Shown in pieces: positions 46,205 to 55,055 of a stretch of DNA of 64,000 bases. A program made the position numbers and the translations under genes. The number at the start of each line of letters is the position of its first letter. Position 1 is the first letter of the stretch. A model generated the notes under the pieces. The model was not told where the DNA came from and made no database searches. It was given only the letters and a program-made list of their open reading frames with translations. Origin of the DNA: JABWBD01 sp040768665 (GTDB lineage Bacteria > Planctomycetota > Planctomycetia > Pirellulales > Thermoguttaceae); the NCBI GenBank assembly GCA_040768665.1, contig JAXGMN010000048.1, forward strand, positions 1 through 64,000. Reading direction: 5' to 3'.

Positions 46205-47767
46205 ATGCGTCGAAAACTGTTCTGGTTACTGACAATCGCGGGAACGGTCTGGCCGGCGAGTGCCGCTGCGGGAAGTCCATCGAAAATGGAAACGGCCAAG
46301 GTCGAGGCGGTGTTCGTCTCGGTCTCCAGGGATTTCGCCGCCGGAGTCTCCCGCAGCATCGAAAGCCGTTGCCCGGCGGTCAAGATCGTCCGTACCGACG
46401 TCGTCGACGCTGACGCAAGCAGTGCGACCTCGGGGACTCCCGCTCCGCGCGCGGAGCCGGCATTGGACGGACTGATGCTTTTCTGTGGAGCCCCGCCCGA
46501 GGATCGGCACCTGATGACCGGGCTGCCCACCATCCTCGTCGACTGCACGGCTCCCGGCAGCGCAACGGCCCAGTTCAAGAAGGCCGTGGCGTCGGCCGCG
46601 CAGTGCGGCACACGATTCATCACCGCCCGTTGCCGCCCCGATGCCAGCGAAGATGCGTCTGCGGCAGAGCTCAAGGCGTTGGCCGAGAAAGCCAACCTCC
46701 TGGGCGTGCTGAAACGGCTGAGGAACTCGAAGCTGATCACCATTCAGGACCACGACGGGTTCAACCGGATCGACCAGGGCGTTTACTACCAGGTGCCCAC
46801 CCAGGACTACGACCGTGAGTATCCGGGCATGCTCAAGGATTGTCTCGGCATCGAGATCGTTGTTGTCCGGTCGGGCGAGTTGAACCGCCTGGTTGCCGAG
46901 ATTCCCCAGGACGCTGCCGAGAAGATCGCCAAGATGTGGACCGACGAGGCCACGGAGGTGAAGAACGTCAAGCACCACGATATCCTTCGCGCCGCCAGGT
47001 CGTATCTGGCCCAAAGGGAGCTGCTGAGGAAGTACGATGCCGACGCGATCACCCTGGAAACGGCCACGCTCACCTACAAGGCCTACGGGTCGGACAAGAT
47101 GGAAGGGTTTGGAGAAGTGCGTGCGGCACAGCCGCTGGTCATCATGGAACTGAGCAAGGAGTACATCCCCGCCTGCTGCCAGAGCCATATCGACTGCCTG
47201 GTCACCCAGATGATCGGCACGTACATCTCGGGCGGCTCGGGGTTTACGGGAGACTTTCTCAACGACTGGGCGTTCGAGCCGTCGGGCGATCGTCCGGAAA
47301 ACGTCATGATCGTCGCCCATTGCGGCGCCCCGATTACACCCTACGGCCATGACCGGCTGCCGTACCTGATCCGCGATCACATTCACAACACCGCGTTCGG
47401 GCCGAAAGATACGCCCACGGGGACCACGATCCAGTGGCCGCCGCAAGAGGCGGCCTCAATCGTCAAGTTCGACGTGTACCGGAAACAGGTCTCGGCCTTC
47501 TCGGGCGAGGTGCTCGACGGCAATGCCGTCTACCAAGACTTTGCGAACCAGATCTGCCGGAACAAGATCGTCATCCGAATCGACGATCCGGCTAACTGCT
47601 ACATGCTCCCCTCGAATCCGAACGCGGGCGCGTTCCGGCAGTGCGACCAATGGGACCGCAAGCACCGCCACTGGGGCGGGCACCAGGTTGCTTTCTACGG
47701 CAACCTCAAGCCGGCCATCCAAGACCTGGCCGCCCTGATCGGGTTCGAGGTCGTCGATGGCCGATAG
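46205..47767 (+). CDS. Exported L-fucose/arabinose isomerase-like protein
   Basis: 520 residues from ATG at 46205, preceded by GAAGGGGAAGG. A signal peptide (KLFWLLTIAGTVWPASAAAG) is followed by sequence with the layout of the fucose isomerase-like family (COG2407): FNRIDQGVYYQVPTQDY, ITLETATLTYKAYG near the middle, and a C-terminal domain with HCGAPITPYG, DPANCYMLPSNPN and HWGGHQVAFYGN. Glu, Asp and His residues suited to metal binding are present but not proven. Export is unusual, since isomerases of this fold are cytoplasmic, so it may be a non-enzymatic or modified relative. It follows the split DUF1573 gene by 48 bp, same strand. Confidence 0.6.
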   Translation: MRRKLFWLLTIAGTVWPASAAAGSPSKMETAKVEAVFVSVSRDFAAGVSRSIESRCPAVKIVRTDVVDADASSATSGTPAPRAEPALDGLMLFCGAPPEDRHLMTGLPTILVDCTAPGSATAQFKKAVASAAQCGTRFITARCRPDASEDASAAELKALAEKANLLGVLKRLRNSKLITIQDHDGFNRIDQGVYYQVPTQDYDREYPGMLKDCLGIEIVVVRSGELNRLVAEIPQDAAEKIAKMWTDEATEVKNVKHHDILRAARSYLAQRELLRKYDADAITLETATLTYKAYGSDKMEGFGEVRAAQPLVIMELSKEYIPACCQSHIDCLVTQMIGTYISGGSGFTGDFLNDWAFEPSGDRPENVMIVAHCGAPITPYGHDRLPYLIRDHIHNTAFGPKDTPTGTTIQWPPQEAASIVKFDVYRKQVSAFSGEVLDGNAVYQDFANQICRNKIVIRIDDPANCYMLPSNPNAGAFRQCDQWDRKHRHWGGHQVAFYGNLKPAIQDLAALIGFEVVDGR

Positions 47768-47787
47768 CGAATTCAACGGCTTCGCCG

Positions 47788-49248
47788 TCACTTCAGAGGA
47801 TTGTGCGCAGCCTCGGGTGGAGCGGGCGGATAGACTTCGCCACAATCGGGAAGTCGGAAATGATTCGTTAGCCACGGAATGGCGAGGTACCCTTTGAAAT
47901 AATGGTGAGGCGCATCCACATTGGCGTATTCAAACCATTCCTCCTCGTCGAGGCCCTCCGGGATGGGCTCACCATCGTGGCGATCCGCCGGATTGGTATA
48001 TTTCGGATAGTAATGGATCGAAACGTTCTCCGGCGCTCCGGCGATCTCATAGGCTTTCCGTACCCGATTCAGCGCGTGTGTGGGCCCCCCTTCCGTAAGG
48101 ATCAGCGGACGCGGGGCAAAGGCCGCGACCAGATCCGGGTAGTCGAACCATTCCCACAGCTCGGGCACGCAGTGGCCCAGCCAGTTTGCCGGTGGGCGAA
48201 TGCCGCTCTTGTTCGGCTTCGTGCTCACCTTCGCCCGTTCTCGATTTGGGCAGAGGAAATCATTCCACACCATGGCTTGGACATGCGGGTCGAGTACGGC
48301 CATCATCAAAAGGGGCTCGGTTCCCAACGAGTGGCCGCTCAATGCAATCCGGTCGGGGTCCACAAACGGCTGCGCACGCAGCCACTCGAGGATCTGCTGC
48401 TTCTGAAACACGGAAAGACCAATATAGCTGCGCCCCGAGTCGATAAGATAACGACTGAGCGTATTGCGATCGTCGGCGGTGGTTCCGCGGTACTTCGCCA
48501 GATCCGAGAGTTCGCCGTTTCCCGGGTGGTCCACCGCCACCGCGATGAAACCGGCCTTGGCAAACTGGATGGCTTGCTGGTTGCGCACGGCGTGGGGCCA
48601 TCCATCATGGCTGCGGCCGTTGGTCTTGAAACTCGGGTCCAGCGGTGGCTCCCCGGCCAGATTCTCTTTCGTGCCCGACGAGCCCGGGAAGCACATCACT
48701 GCCGGCCCGGGACGTTCGGGCGTGACATTGTCCGGAATCAGCACCAGGTAAGGAACGACACTGCCCGGCTCGGGATAGATTTCCCATTTCTCGAGCCTGT
48801 AACCGTCCCGCTGATTGGTCCATAGCTTTTCGGGCGAGGGCTGTCGCGGCACCTCGGGGAAGTCCAACAACTCACGTAGCTTGTCCCGTACACGCAGCCG
48901 CCACCCTTCAAACTCCTCCGGCGTGAATCCCGGGTCGAATGCCAACTTGGGTTCTGCGTTGCGCAAGAGATGCTGGATGAATCCCCGCGTACTCAGATGC
49001 CGCCCGTCCGATCGTTCGCTTTGGATGATCTTCTCGTGTTCGATGTCCAGTTCCTGGCCGACGGCGGGAATGACAAGCCCCAGGATCGGTGCAGCGATCA
49101 AGCCAAGAGGTACAATGCGCCCCGTCAGACACGAGACAAACGTGCCCGTTTCTTTGCCGTATGAGCCACGGCAACGGGTGGCACCGGGATCGTCGGCGGA
49201 TTGCGCCACCCTTGCCCCGCAATGAAAGAATGTGCGGATCCCCATCAT
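47788..49248 (-). CDS. Exported alpha/beta hydrolase, acetyl-xylan-esterase-like
   Basis: 486 residues from ATG at 49248, with AGAAGGAAATT directly before it. A signal-type segment (PLGLIAAPILGLVIPAVG) lies near residues 47-64. The nucleophile elbow is ALSGHSLGTEPLL (GHSLG), the acid is probably in the region of APRPLILTEGG, and the His in VDAPHHYF. The layout fits DUF1100/acetyl esterase-like enzymes that deacylate plant polysaccharides. It is convergent with the isomerase-like gene, 20 bp apart. Confidence 0.8.
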   Translation of the reverse strand: MMGIRTFFHCGARVAQSADDPGATRCRGSYGKETGTFVSCLTGRIVPLGLIAAPILGLVIPAVGQELDIEHEKIIQSERSDGRHLSTRGFIQHLLRNAEPKLAFDPGFTPEEFEGWRLRVRDKLRELLDFPEVPRQPSPEKLWTNQRDGYRLEKWEIYPEPGSVVPYLVLIPDNVTPERPGPAVMCFPGSSGTKENLAGEPPLDPSFKTNGRSHDGWPHAVRNQQAIQFAKAGFIAVAVDHPGNGELSDLAKYRGTTADDRNTLSRYLIDSGRSYIGLSVFQKQQILEWLRAQPFVDPDRIALSGHSLGTEPLLMMAVLDPHVQAMVWNDFLCPNRERAKVSTKPNKSGIRPPANWLGHCVPELWEWFDYPDLVAAFAPRPLILTEGGPTHALNRVRKAYEIAGAPENVSIHYYPKYTNPADRHDGEPIPEGLDEEEWFEYANVDAPHHYFKGYLAIPWLTNHFRLPDCGEVYPPAPPEAAHNPLK

Positions 49249-49733
49249 AATTTCCTTCTAAACTTGAAGTTGCCGTTCACACCCACGGCCGGGGACTGGT
49301 CCATTTTTTCGGCCAGTTCGAGTATTCCGGCGTCAAACACGTCGGCCGAAAACATGGACCTGTCCCCCTCTCTTCCGCCCCGTGAACGGTTACCAAAAAA
49401 CGAGCGGCTTGTCCACGACGCAAACCGAGACTTCCGCTGCATGCTGTTCAGAAAGACGCCCAGGGGCATGGCGGTGGCTATTGTAGCATTGGCGCCGAAC
49501 GACTGGCTACCATTCTGAGAGGGTTCTTGGCGAAACGGTTCCTGACCGGCACAAGGCCGCGGACTTGCCCCAAACGTGAGACTGCCTCACAATTGCCTGA
49601 AAGGCCCTGGCAAAACGGGGACGGGCGCCCTCGCGCTTCCGTGGTTTTCGAGGTTCTTGGACAATGACCGGGAGCCGATCGCCGTTTTTTCCAGGCTTCC
49701 CGGGAAATCGCACGCCACTTCATCTCGCTGATC
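49249..49733. other. 485 bp intergenic region with one REP-like element
   Basis: Contains the GGGGAC-type element at 49273-49390; nothing else recognised. It lies between the divergent starts of the esterase-like gene and the SBF transporter. Confidence 0.6.
49273..49390. repeat. REP-like palindrome, GGGGAC-type family, copy 4
   Basis: 118 bp with ends CCGTTCAC ... GTGAACGGT and inner arms GGGGACTGGTCCATTTTTTC and AACATGGACCTGTCCCCCTC. Its right half would encode MDLSPSLPPRER, nearly the same peptide that opens the BatD-like protein at 37094. Confidence 0.85.
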
Positions 49734-50735
49734 ATGAATCGACTACTGCTGAGTACCTTCCGTATTGTGCTGGAGCGAGGCTTGCTCGCCTGGCTGATCC
49801 TGCTCTGCCTCGTAGCCTATTCGTGGCCACGGTGGTTTCCTGCAACTCAGGTTCCGGATCCTTTTCTCTCCAGTAGCAGTTGGCTGGGCCTGATGATTGC
49901 CGTCACGATGTTTGCAGTCGGTTCGCTGCTGCCGAAAGAAGAGGTTGATCTGGTCCGCCGGCGCTGGCCCACCGTGGTCGCCGGCACGGCAATCCAATAC
50001 ACCTCAATGCCGCTGTTGGCCTTCGGCCTCGGAAAGCTGTTCGGCCTGGAGGGGCCCTGGCTGGTCGGCATCATCATGGTCGGCTGTGTGCCCGGCGCGA
50101 TGGCGTCGAATGTCCTGACGCTGATCGCGCGGGGGAACGTGAGCTACTCGGTCGGTCTTACCACCTCCGCCACGCTCCTGTCGCCGCTGATCGTTCCCTG
50201 GACCCTTTGGCTCACCGTCGGCCAGATGGTCCGGGATTTTCCTACCCTGAAAGTCTGCGGAGAATTGTGCTGGATGGTAGTGCTGCCGGTCGTCCTCGGC
50301 TACCAACTCTCCCGGCTGTTCGCCGCATGGCAAGCCGCCGCGCACCGGGTCGGGGCCATCATCGCCAATCTCACGATCCTGTGGATCATCGCTGTCGTGG
50401 TGGCGGCCAACCGGGAGATGCTCTTGACGATCGAGCCGCACGTGCTCACTGCCCTTCTGATGGTGAACCTCGGCGGCTACCTGGCCGGCTATACCGGCGG
50501 CGCGGCAATGCAGCTTCCGGAGCCGATGCGACGGGCCTTGACACTGGAGATCGGAATGCAGAACGCCGGGTTGGGCACAACACTGGCCATGCGGTTGTTC
50601 CCCGACGATCCGGGCACGGCGCTTCCGGCAGCCATGTATACGTTTGGCTGCATGTTGACCGGCACGATTCTGGCGCGGTTGTGGGCTCGGACGCGGCCTG
50701 CGGATGAGGTGCGCGAGCCAGGCACCGTCGAGTGA
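49734..50735 (+). CDS. Bile acid:sodium symporter (SBF/BASS) family transporter
   Basis: 333 residues with about nine to ten hydrophobic helices. Family motifs include MFAVGSLLPKEEVDLVRRRW, IIMVGCVPGAMASNVLTLIARGNVSYSVGLTTSATLLSPLIVPW and TLEIGMQNAGLGTTLAMRLFP, which form the two crossover regions that bind sodium in SBF proteins. It imports an organic anion with sodium; the substrate is unknown. It is convergent with the FtsX-like gene, with one base between the stop codons. Confidence 0.9.
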   Translation: MNRLLLSTFRIVLERGLLAWLILLCLVAYSWPRWFPATQVPDPFLSSSSWLGLMIAVTMFAVGSLLPKEEVDLVRRRWPTVVAGTAIQYTSMPLLAFGLGKLFGLEGPWLVGIIMVGCVPGAMASNVLTLIARGNVSYSVGLTTSATLLSPLIVPWTLWLTVGQMVRDFPTLKVCGELCWMVVLPVVLGYQLSRLFAAWQAAAHRVGAIIANLTILWIIAVVVAANREMLLTIEPHVLTALLMVNLGGYLAGYTGGAAMQLPEPMRRALTLEIGMQNAGLGTTLAMRLFPDDPGTALPAAMYTFGCMLTGTILARLWARTRPADEVREPGTVE

Positions 50736-50736
50736 G

Positions 50737-52131
50737 TCAAGTTTCCCGGAGAACCACTGCCGGGTCTTGCATCAGTGCTGAGAGGGTGGGCAAATAGGTG
50801 GCCAGGAGTGTAACGACAGGAGCGCCCAATAAGGCCGCCAACAGGAGTTCGTAATGGATACGCGTCTGACCGGTAACGACCTCAAGAGCGCGTGAACCAA
50901 ACCAATCCCCCAGCCATGTGCCCAATACCGCTCCCGCCACGGCTCCCGAGAGTCCCAAGAGGATCGCTTTGCCGAGGAAAAGGACAGCGATTGCCGAAGA
51001 GCTTTTCCCGATCGCCCGCAGCAGTCCGATCTCCGTTCGGCGTTCGCGGACATTGGCCATGGCCAGCAACCCGACCCAGACGGCAGCGGCGAGGACCACC
51101 AGCGGCGTGATTACCTGGGCCAGCGTTTCCATGACCCGCTGAATCCGGGTGCGGCTGGCCGCCAGATTTGCCATGATCTCCTCCTGCTGAGCGAGGACTC
51201 TCTGACGCTCCTCAAGATTCGCCTTCATCGCACCGAGGATCTGGTTCTGCTTGGCCGCGACCAGTTCCCGCTGCTCGGCGCGAGCCAGCGCGATCGAGCG
51301 GAATTCCGTGATTCGCGTTTCCGGCAAAACCTCGGATAGTTGCTCTCGGATGTTCGGCAGGTTCGAGCCTGCACAGTTGCAGCCCAGGGCCAAGATCTGA
51401 TTGATCCTGCCGGGCTTGTCGAGCAACGTCTGGGCGTCGGCCAGAGCCATGGCAACGGTGATGTCCTCTTTGCTGCCCTGCTCGGGGAGAATTCGGGCGA
51501 TGCGGAACGATTTGCCAAGCACTTCAACGGTGCCTCCCTCCTTGAGGTCGGCACCAAGCTCATGCCCCAGAAAGACGGTTCCCGGCTCGATCGAATAGCC
51601 CATCGGCGACTTGTGCCGCATGTGCGACTGGGTCGCCTCGGGCAGATAGCCGACCAAAAGGACTTTGCGGTTTTCCCAGTCGATTCTGGCCTGAAGCGTA
51701 GCGACCAGATGAGTGACGTATGTGAGGCGTTGGTCGGCGGCCAGTCGGTCGACATACTCCTGCGGCATGTCCTTGGTGGCGAAATCGGCGGCCCAGAAGT
51801 CGCTCATATTGGTGTCGCGGTGGACGATCAGGAGGTTGAAGCCCATGTCGCGCATCAGTTGGCGCGTTTCGTCCGCCAGTTGAACGAGCTCTGCCGCCGC
51901 CGCGTCTTCCACCCTCCGGATTTCCTGTTCGAGATCGGCGACTTTTTGCCGAAGATCGGAAACGAGGGCTTCGGATTTCGCTACCTGAACACGGGTCTCG
52001 CGCTGATAGGCCTCCACGAGCATCGGTCCGGCCACAAAGAGTGTCACGGCGACCGTGACCGCAAGAACGCTGAGCGCAAAGTTCGCTTTTCGGTAGCCGA
52101 TTTCGGCAAACAGAACTTTGATAATCGACAT
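50737..52131 (-). CDS. FtsX/MacB-like ABC transporter permease
   Basis: 464 residues. The N-terminal membrane helix (ANFALSVLAVTVAVTLFVAG) precedes a coiled coil (residues about 45-90, RVQVAKSEALVSDLRQKVADLEQEIRRVED). A long periplasmic domain follows, and the C-terminal FtsX domain has three helices with the typical VRERRTEIGLLRAIGKSSSAIAVLFLGKAILLGLSGAVAGA. No ATPase gene lies beside it in this window. It follows rplU by 3 bp, so it is probably co-transcribed with it. Confidence 0.85.
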   Translation of the reverse strand: MSIIKVLFAEIGYRKANFALSVLAVTVAVTLFVAGPMLVEAYQRETRVQVAKSEALVSDLRQKVADLEQEIRRVEDAAAAELVQLADETRQLMRDMGFNLLIVHRDTNMSDFWAADFATKDMPQEYVDRLAADQRLTYVTHLVATLQARIDWENRKVLLVGYLPEATQSHMRHKSPMGYSIEPGTVFLGHELGADLKEGGTVEVLGKSFRIARILPEQGSKEDITVAMALADAQTLLDKPGRINQILALGCNCAGSNLPNIREQLSEVLPETRITEFRSIALARAEQRELVAAKQNQILGAMKANLEERQRVLAQQEEIMANLAASRTRIQRVMETLAQVITPLVVLAAAVWVGLLAMANVRERRTEIGLLRAIGKSSSAIAVLFLGKAILLGLSGAVAGAVLGTWLGDWFGSRALEVVTGQTRIHYELLLAALLGAPVVTLLATYLPTLSALMQDPAVVLRET

Positions 52132-52134
52132 ACC

Positions 52135-52449
52135 CTAAGAGCCAAGTTCGATTTTGTTGATCCGCACCAATGTGTAGAGCTGGCGATGGCCGGTCCTGCG
52201 GCGGTAGGTCTTGCGACGGCGGAACTTCTGGACGACCAGCTTGGGGCCTTGGGCCACACCCAGCACCTCGGCGGTGACGGTAGCCGCAAGGGTGGGCTGG
52301 CCGAGCTTCAGTCCGTCTTCGTCGCGGTAAGCCAGGACTCGATCGAACGTAAGTTCTTGGCCGGCAGAGACTTCCCGGTAGTCTACCTGAACCTCCTGGC
52401 CCTGTTGGACCTTCAATTGTCGGCCGCTGTCTTCAATAATCGCGTACAT
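52135..52449 (-). CDS. rplU: 50S ribosomal protein L21
   Basis: 104 residues: MYAIIEDSGRQLKVQQGQEVQVDY start and the KFRRRKTYRRRTGHRQLYTLVRI end are diagnostic. AGGA lies 6 bases before the ATG. It binds 23S rRNA in the large subunit. It is usually followed by rpmA (L27), which is absent here; the next gene is an FtsX-like permease instead. Upstream is RNase E/G, a frequent neighbour of rplU. Confidence 0.95.
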   Translation of the reverse strand: MYAIIEDSGRQLKVQQGQEVQVDYREVSAGQELTFDRVLAYRDEDGLKLGQPTLAATVTAEVLGVAQGPKLVVQKFRRRKTYRRRTGHRQLYTLVRINKIELGS

Positions 52450-52544
52450 GGGAGTCCTGCGAAATGACTTTGAGGGTTACTGAATTGCGCAACAAGGAAG
52501 GATAGCCCTATAGTTTACCGCAGCCGTGGCGGACCCTTCAAGGG

Positions 52545-54158
52545 CTACGTCCAATCGAACTTGACCTCGCGGCTCTCCCCGTCGTGGCAAACCACAACGA
52601 GGTGTTCCGGCGAAACATCTTCTGCACCAAGAACTTGTACCGTCATCTTGCCCTCGTCTTCGAGCCTGCTCAGCTCGCGCCGCTTGCGGTTGTTCAGGTA
52701 TTCGGCGACGTCCTCGGCTACCGTGACGGTGATCTGATGGACATCGGCACGTTGACAGGCGAGAATCAGAAGCCGGATGACCTCGATGCCCATACTCTCC
52801 GATGTCTTGATCTGCCCGGTACCGTGGCAGGCAGGACAATCGCGGAAGACACTCCGTTTGAGGCTGGGGCGTATCCGCTGGCGAGTCATTTCAACCAGCC
52901 CGAAAGGGCTGGTCCGCAGGATTTTGGTCCGGGCCCGGTCGCGTTTGACCGCTTCGCGGAGGGCTCGCTCTACGCCGCGGCGATGCCGCTCCTTACGCAT
53001 GTCGATGAAGTCATTGACGATCACGCCTCCGAGGTCCCGCAGGCGGATCTGCCGTGCGATCTCCTTGGCGGCCTGAATGTTCATCTGATAGGCGGTTTCT
53101 TCGGCGGAATCGTCGGCTCGGAAGTTGCCGCTGTTGACGTCGATGGCCACAAGCGCCTCGGTCTGGTCGATGACGATTGACCCACCCTGCTTCAAAGGGA
53201 CGGTGCGGCTGTGGATCTTGGTGATTTCCTCGTCCATATGATACTTATGGAAGAGGGGCTCCTTGCCCTCATAGAGCTGGAGCCGGCTGACATAGCGGGG
53301 CATGACGAGCTGGAGAAACTCCCTTGCCCGCTCGTAGGCCGATGGCTCGTCAATGTAGATCATGTCGATATCGGCGGTAAAAATATCGCGGATCGTCCGG
53401 ATGATCATGTCGCTTTCTTCATAGATGTCCACCGGCCCGGAGGCTTTCTTGATGCGGCGGACAATCACCTTCCAGAGCCGCAGCAGATAGGCAAGATCGC
53501 GCGACAGTTCTTTTCGGGTGCGGTCCGCCCCGGCCGTGCGGACGATGAATCCCAGACCCTTGGGCGGGTTCAGGTCGAGCATGATGTCGCGGAGCCGCCT
53601 GCGAGTTTCCTCGTCTTCGATTTTCCGGGAGACGCCAACGCGTCCCAGCGGAGGCATGAGCACGAGGTAGCGGCCGGGGATGCTGATGTAGGTGGACAGC
53701 GTCGGCCCTTTGGTCCCGATCCCTTCCTTGATCACCTGGACGACGACTTCGTCACCGCGGCGGAGGATCTCCTGGATCGGCGGCTTGATTCTCGGCCGGG
53801 CGCCCAGTCGTGCGCCGCGGTTGCGGGGACGGGGGCGGTCGTCATCTTCATTCTCGCCGTGATTGCCGCGGCGGCGCCCGGCGGGTTCGAGGGGGCGGTC
53901 GGGATCGTAACCGCCCTGGCGAAAATACTGGGGTTCAATGTCGCTGATGTGCAGGAAGCCGTTGCGGCCGACGCCGAAATCGACGAAGGCCGCCTGGATG
54001 CTCGGCTCCAGATTAACCACTACCCCCTTATAGATATTGCCTACGTAGCTGTCGTGTCCGGTTCGTTCGACGTACAGTTCTTCAAGGACGCCATCCTCAA
54101 CGATTGCAATCCGGCACTCCTCCGGCTGCGACACGTTGATCAACATTTCCTGTTTCAT
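52545..54158 (-). CDS. rng: Ribonuclease E/G family protein
   Basis: 537 residues from ATG at 54158 (MKQEMLINVSQPEECRIAIV); 13 extra codons upstream are rejected. The S1 domain is at about 35-170, interrupted by an Arg/Glu/Asp-rich linker (RRRGNHGENEDDDRPRPRNRGARL). The catalytic region has GGSIVIDQTEALVAIDVNSG and IVNDFIDM, whose Asp residues bind magnesium, and the zinc-link cysteines are CPACHGTG near residue 435. It cleaves single-stranded RNA in rRNA maturation and mRNA decay. The lack of a long C-terminal scaffold suggests the short RNase G-like type. Confidence 0.93.
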   Translation of the reverse strand: MKQEMLINVSQPEECRIAIVEDGVLEELYVERTGHDSYVGNIYKGVVVNLEPSIQAAFVDFGVGRNGFLHISDIEPQYFRQGGYDPDRPLEPAGRRRGNHGENEDDDRPRPRNRGARLGARPRIKPPIQEILRRGDEVVVQVIKEGIGTKGPTLSTYISIPGRYLVLMPPLGRVGVSRKIEDEETRRRLRDIMLDLNPPKGLGFIVRTAGADRTRKELSRDLAYLLRLWKVIVRRIKKASGPVDIYEESDMIIRTIRDIFTADIDMIYIDEPSAYERAREFLQLVMPRYVSRLQLYEGKEPLFHKYHMDEEITKIHSRTVPLKQGGSIVIDQTEALVAIDVNSGNFRADDSAEETAYQMNIQAAKEIARQIRLRDLGGVIVNDFIDMRKERHRRGVERALREAVKRDRARTKILRTSPFGLVEMTRQRIRPSLKRSVFRDCPACHGTGQIKTSESMGIEVIRLLILACQRADVHQITVTVAEDVAEYLNNRKRRELSRLEDEGKMTVQVLGAEDVSPEHLVVVCHDGESREVKFDWT

Positions 54159-54248
54159 GGGTGCATTTCTTGTCCGGCATGGTTGGCGAGTACGCACAGC
54201 CGGTGCAGCGGGAGCGATGCCGATCGACGCGGTGTCGGGCGGTGTTCA

Positions 54249-54872
54249 TCACTGCAACTCCACACGGGTCCGGATCAGGTATATCCCTTGCTCTTCCAGA
54301 TCGGACAGCCCCAGCGCCGCGAGGACGTCGCGAGCGCCTGCCCCGCCTTCCCGATTGCGAAGCCGCATCGAAAGCACGCCGGCCCCGATCGTCAGTTCTT
54401 CGAGATCCGGACGGCAATCGATGGAAGCGGCCTTACCGGCTCGTTGGACCAGGCACTCGGTCGCGGCCCAGAGTTGGCCAGCCCGAGTCGCCGCGTCGGC
54501 GAGTCGCTCCGGAGGGACGGCAACCCGATAGGAAGTGCTTCGAATGCGGGCTTTCTTTTCGCCGGGTGGGAGCACTTCCATCGAGGTGAAGCTGAGACCG
54601 GGCAGCGCGTGGCGTGCGAGCCGCCGACTGAGTTCTTCCGCGGTGCACGATTCGGCGAGTTCCAGTTCCATGACTTCATCCCATCCCTCGATGCCGACGG
54701 CCAAGGCCGACGGAAAGCTCATCCGCGGCTTCGGATGAAACCCCTGGCTCATCCCCAGCCGCAGCCCGGCACGCCGGAACAGCCGCTCTATTGAGCGAAC
54801 CAGATCCCGGTGCCCGATCCAACGCAGGTCTCCCTGTTTGCAAAAGCGAATACGTACTCGTTCTCGAACCAT
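54249..54872 (-). CDS. TIGR03936/DUF2344 family radical-SAM-linked protein
   Basis: 207 residues from ATG at 54872. It matches the family by VRIRFCKQGDLRWIGHRDLVRSIERLFRRAGLRLGMSQGFHPKPRMSFPSALAVGIEG. In other bacteria this domain follows a radical SAM domain or is a separate gene beside RNase E/G and L21, exactly as here. Function unknown; a link to RNA or ribosome modification is inferred from that conserved neighbourhood. Confidence 0.88.
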   Translation of the reverse strand: MVRERVRIRFCKQGDLRWIGHRDLVRSIERLFRRAGLRLGMSQGFHPKPRMSFPSALAVGIEGWDEVMELELAESCTAEELSRRLARHALPGLSFTSMEVLPPGEKKARIRSTSYRVAVPPERLADAATRAGQLWAATECLVQRAGKAASIDCRPDLEELTIGAGVLSMRLRNREGGAGARDVLAALGLSDLEEQGIYLIRTRVELQ

Positions 54873-55055
54873 CGGGTTCGAACCTCTCCGCCACTGCCGA
54901 TGGGGGCGGAGACTCCTTCAATGTGTCCACCCGTCCTCGCCGGCAGCCGCCGGAGCGAGCAACGGGTCCTCAATCATTTGCGGGCCGTCGAAACCATCGC
55001 CGGCCCGACGCGTGTTTCCATGATGTTCCTTCGACCGGCGCCGCCCTTCGTCGCG

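Noticed and set aside
49201..49518. Plus-strand frame across the REP-like element containing MDLSPSLPPRER
   Set aside because: It consists mostly of repeat sequence and has no signal peptide or domain; used only as a comparison for the BatD start.
53211..54794. 527-codon plus-strand frame opposite RNase E/G
   Set aside because: Shadow frame; the RNase reading is diagnostic.
54870..54895. tRNA T-arm-like GGGTTCGAACC
   Set aside because: No acceptor stem, D-arm or anticodon arm can be formed around it; it overlaps the start of the DUF2344 gene.
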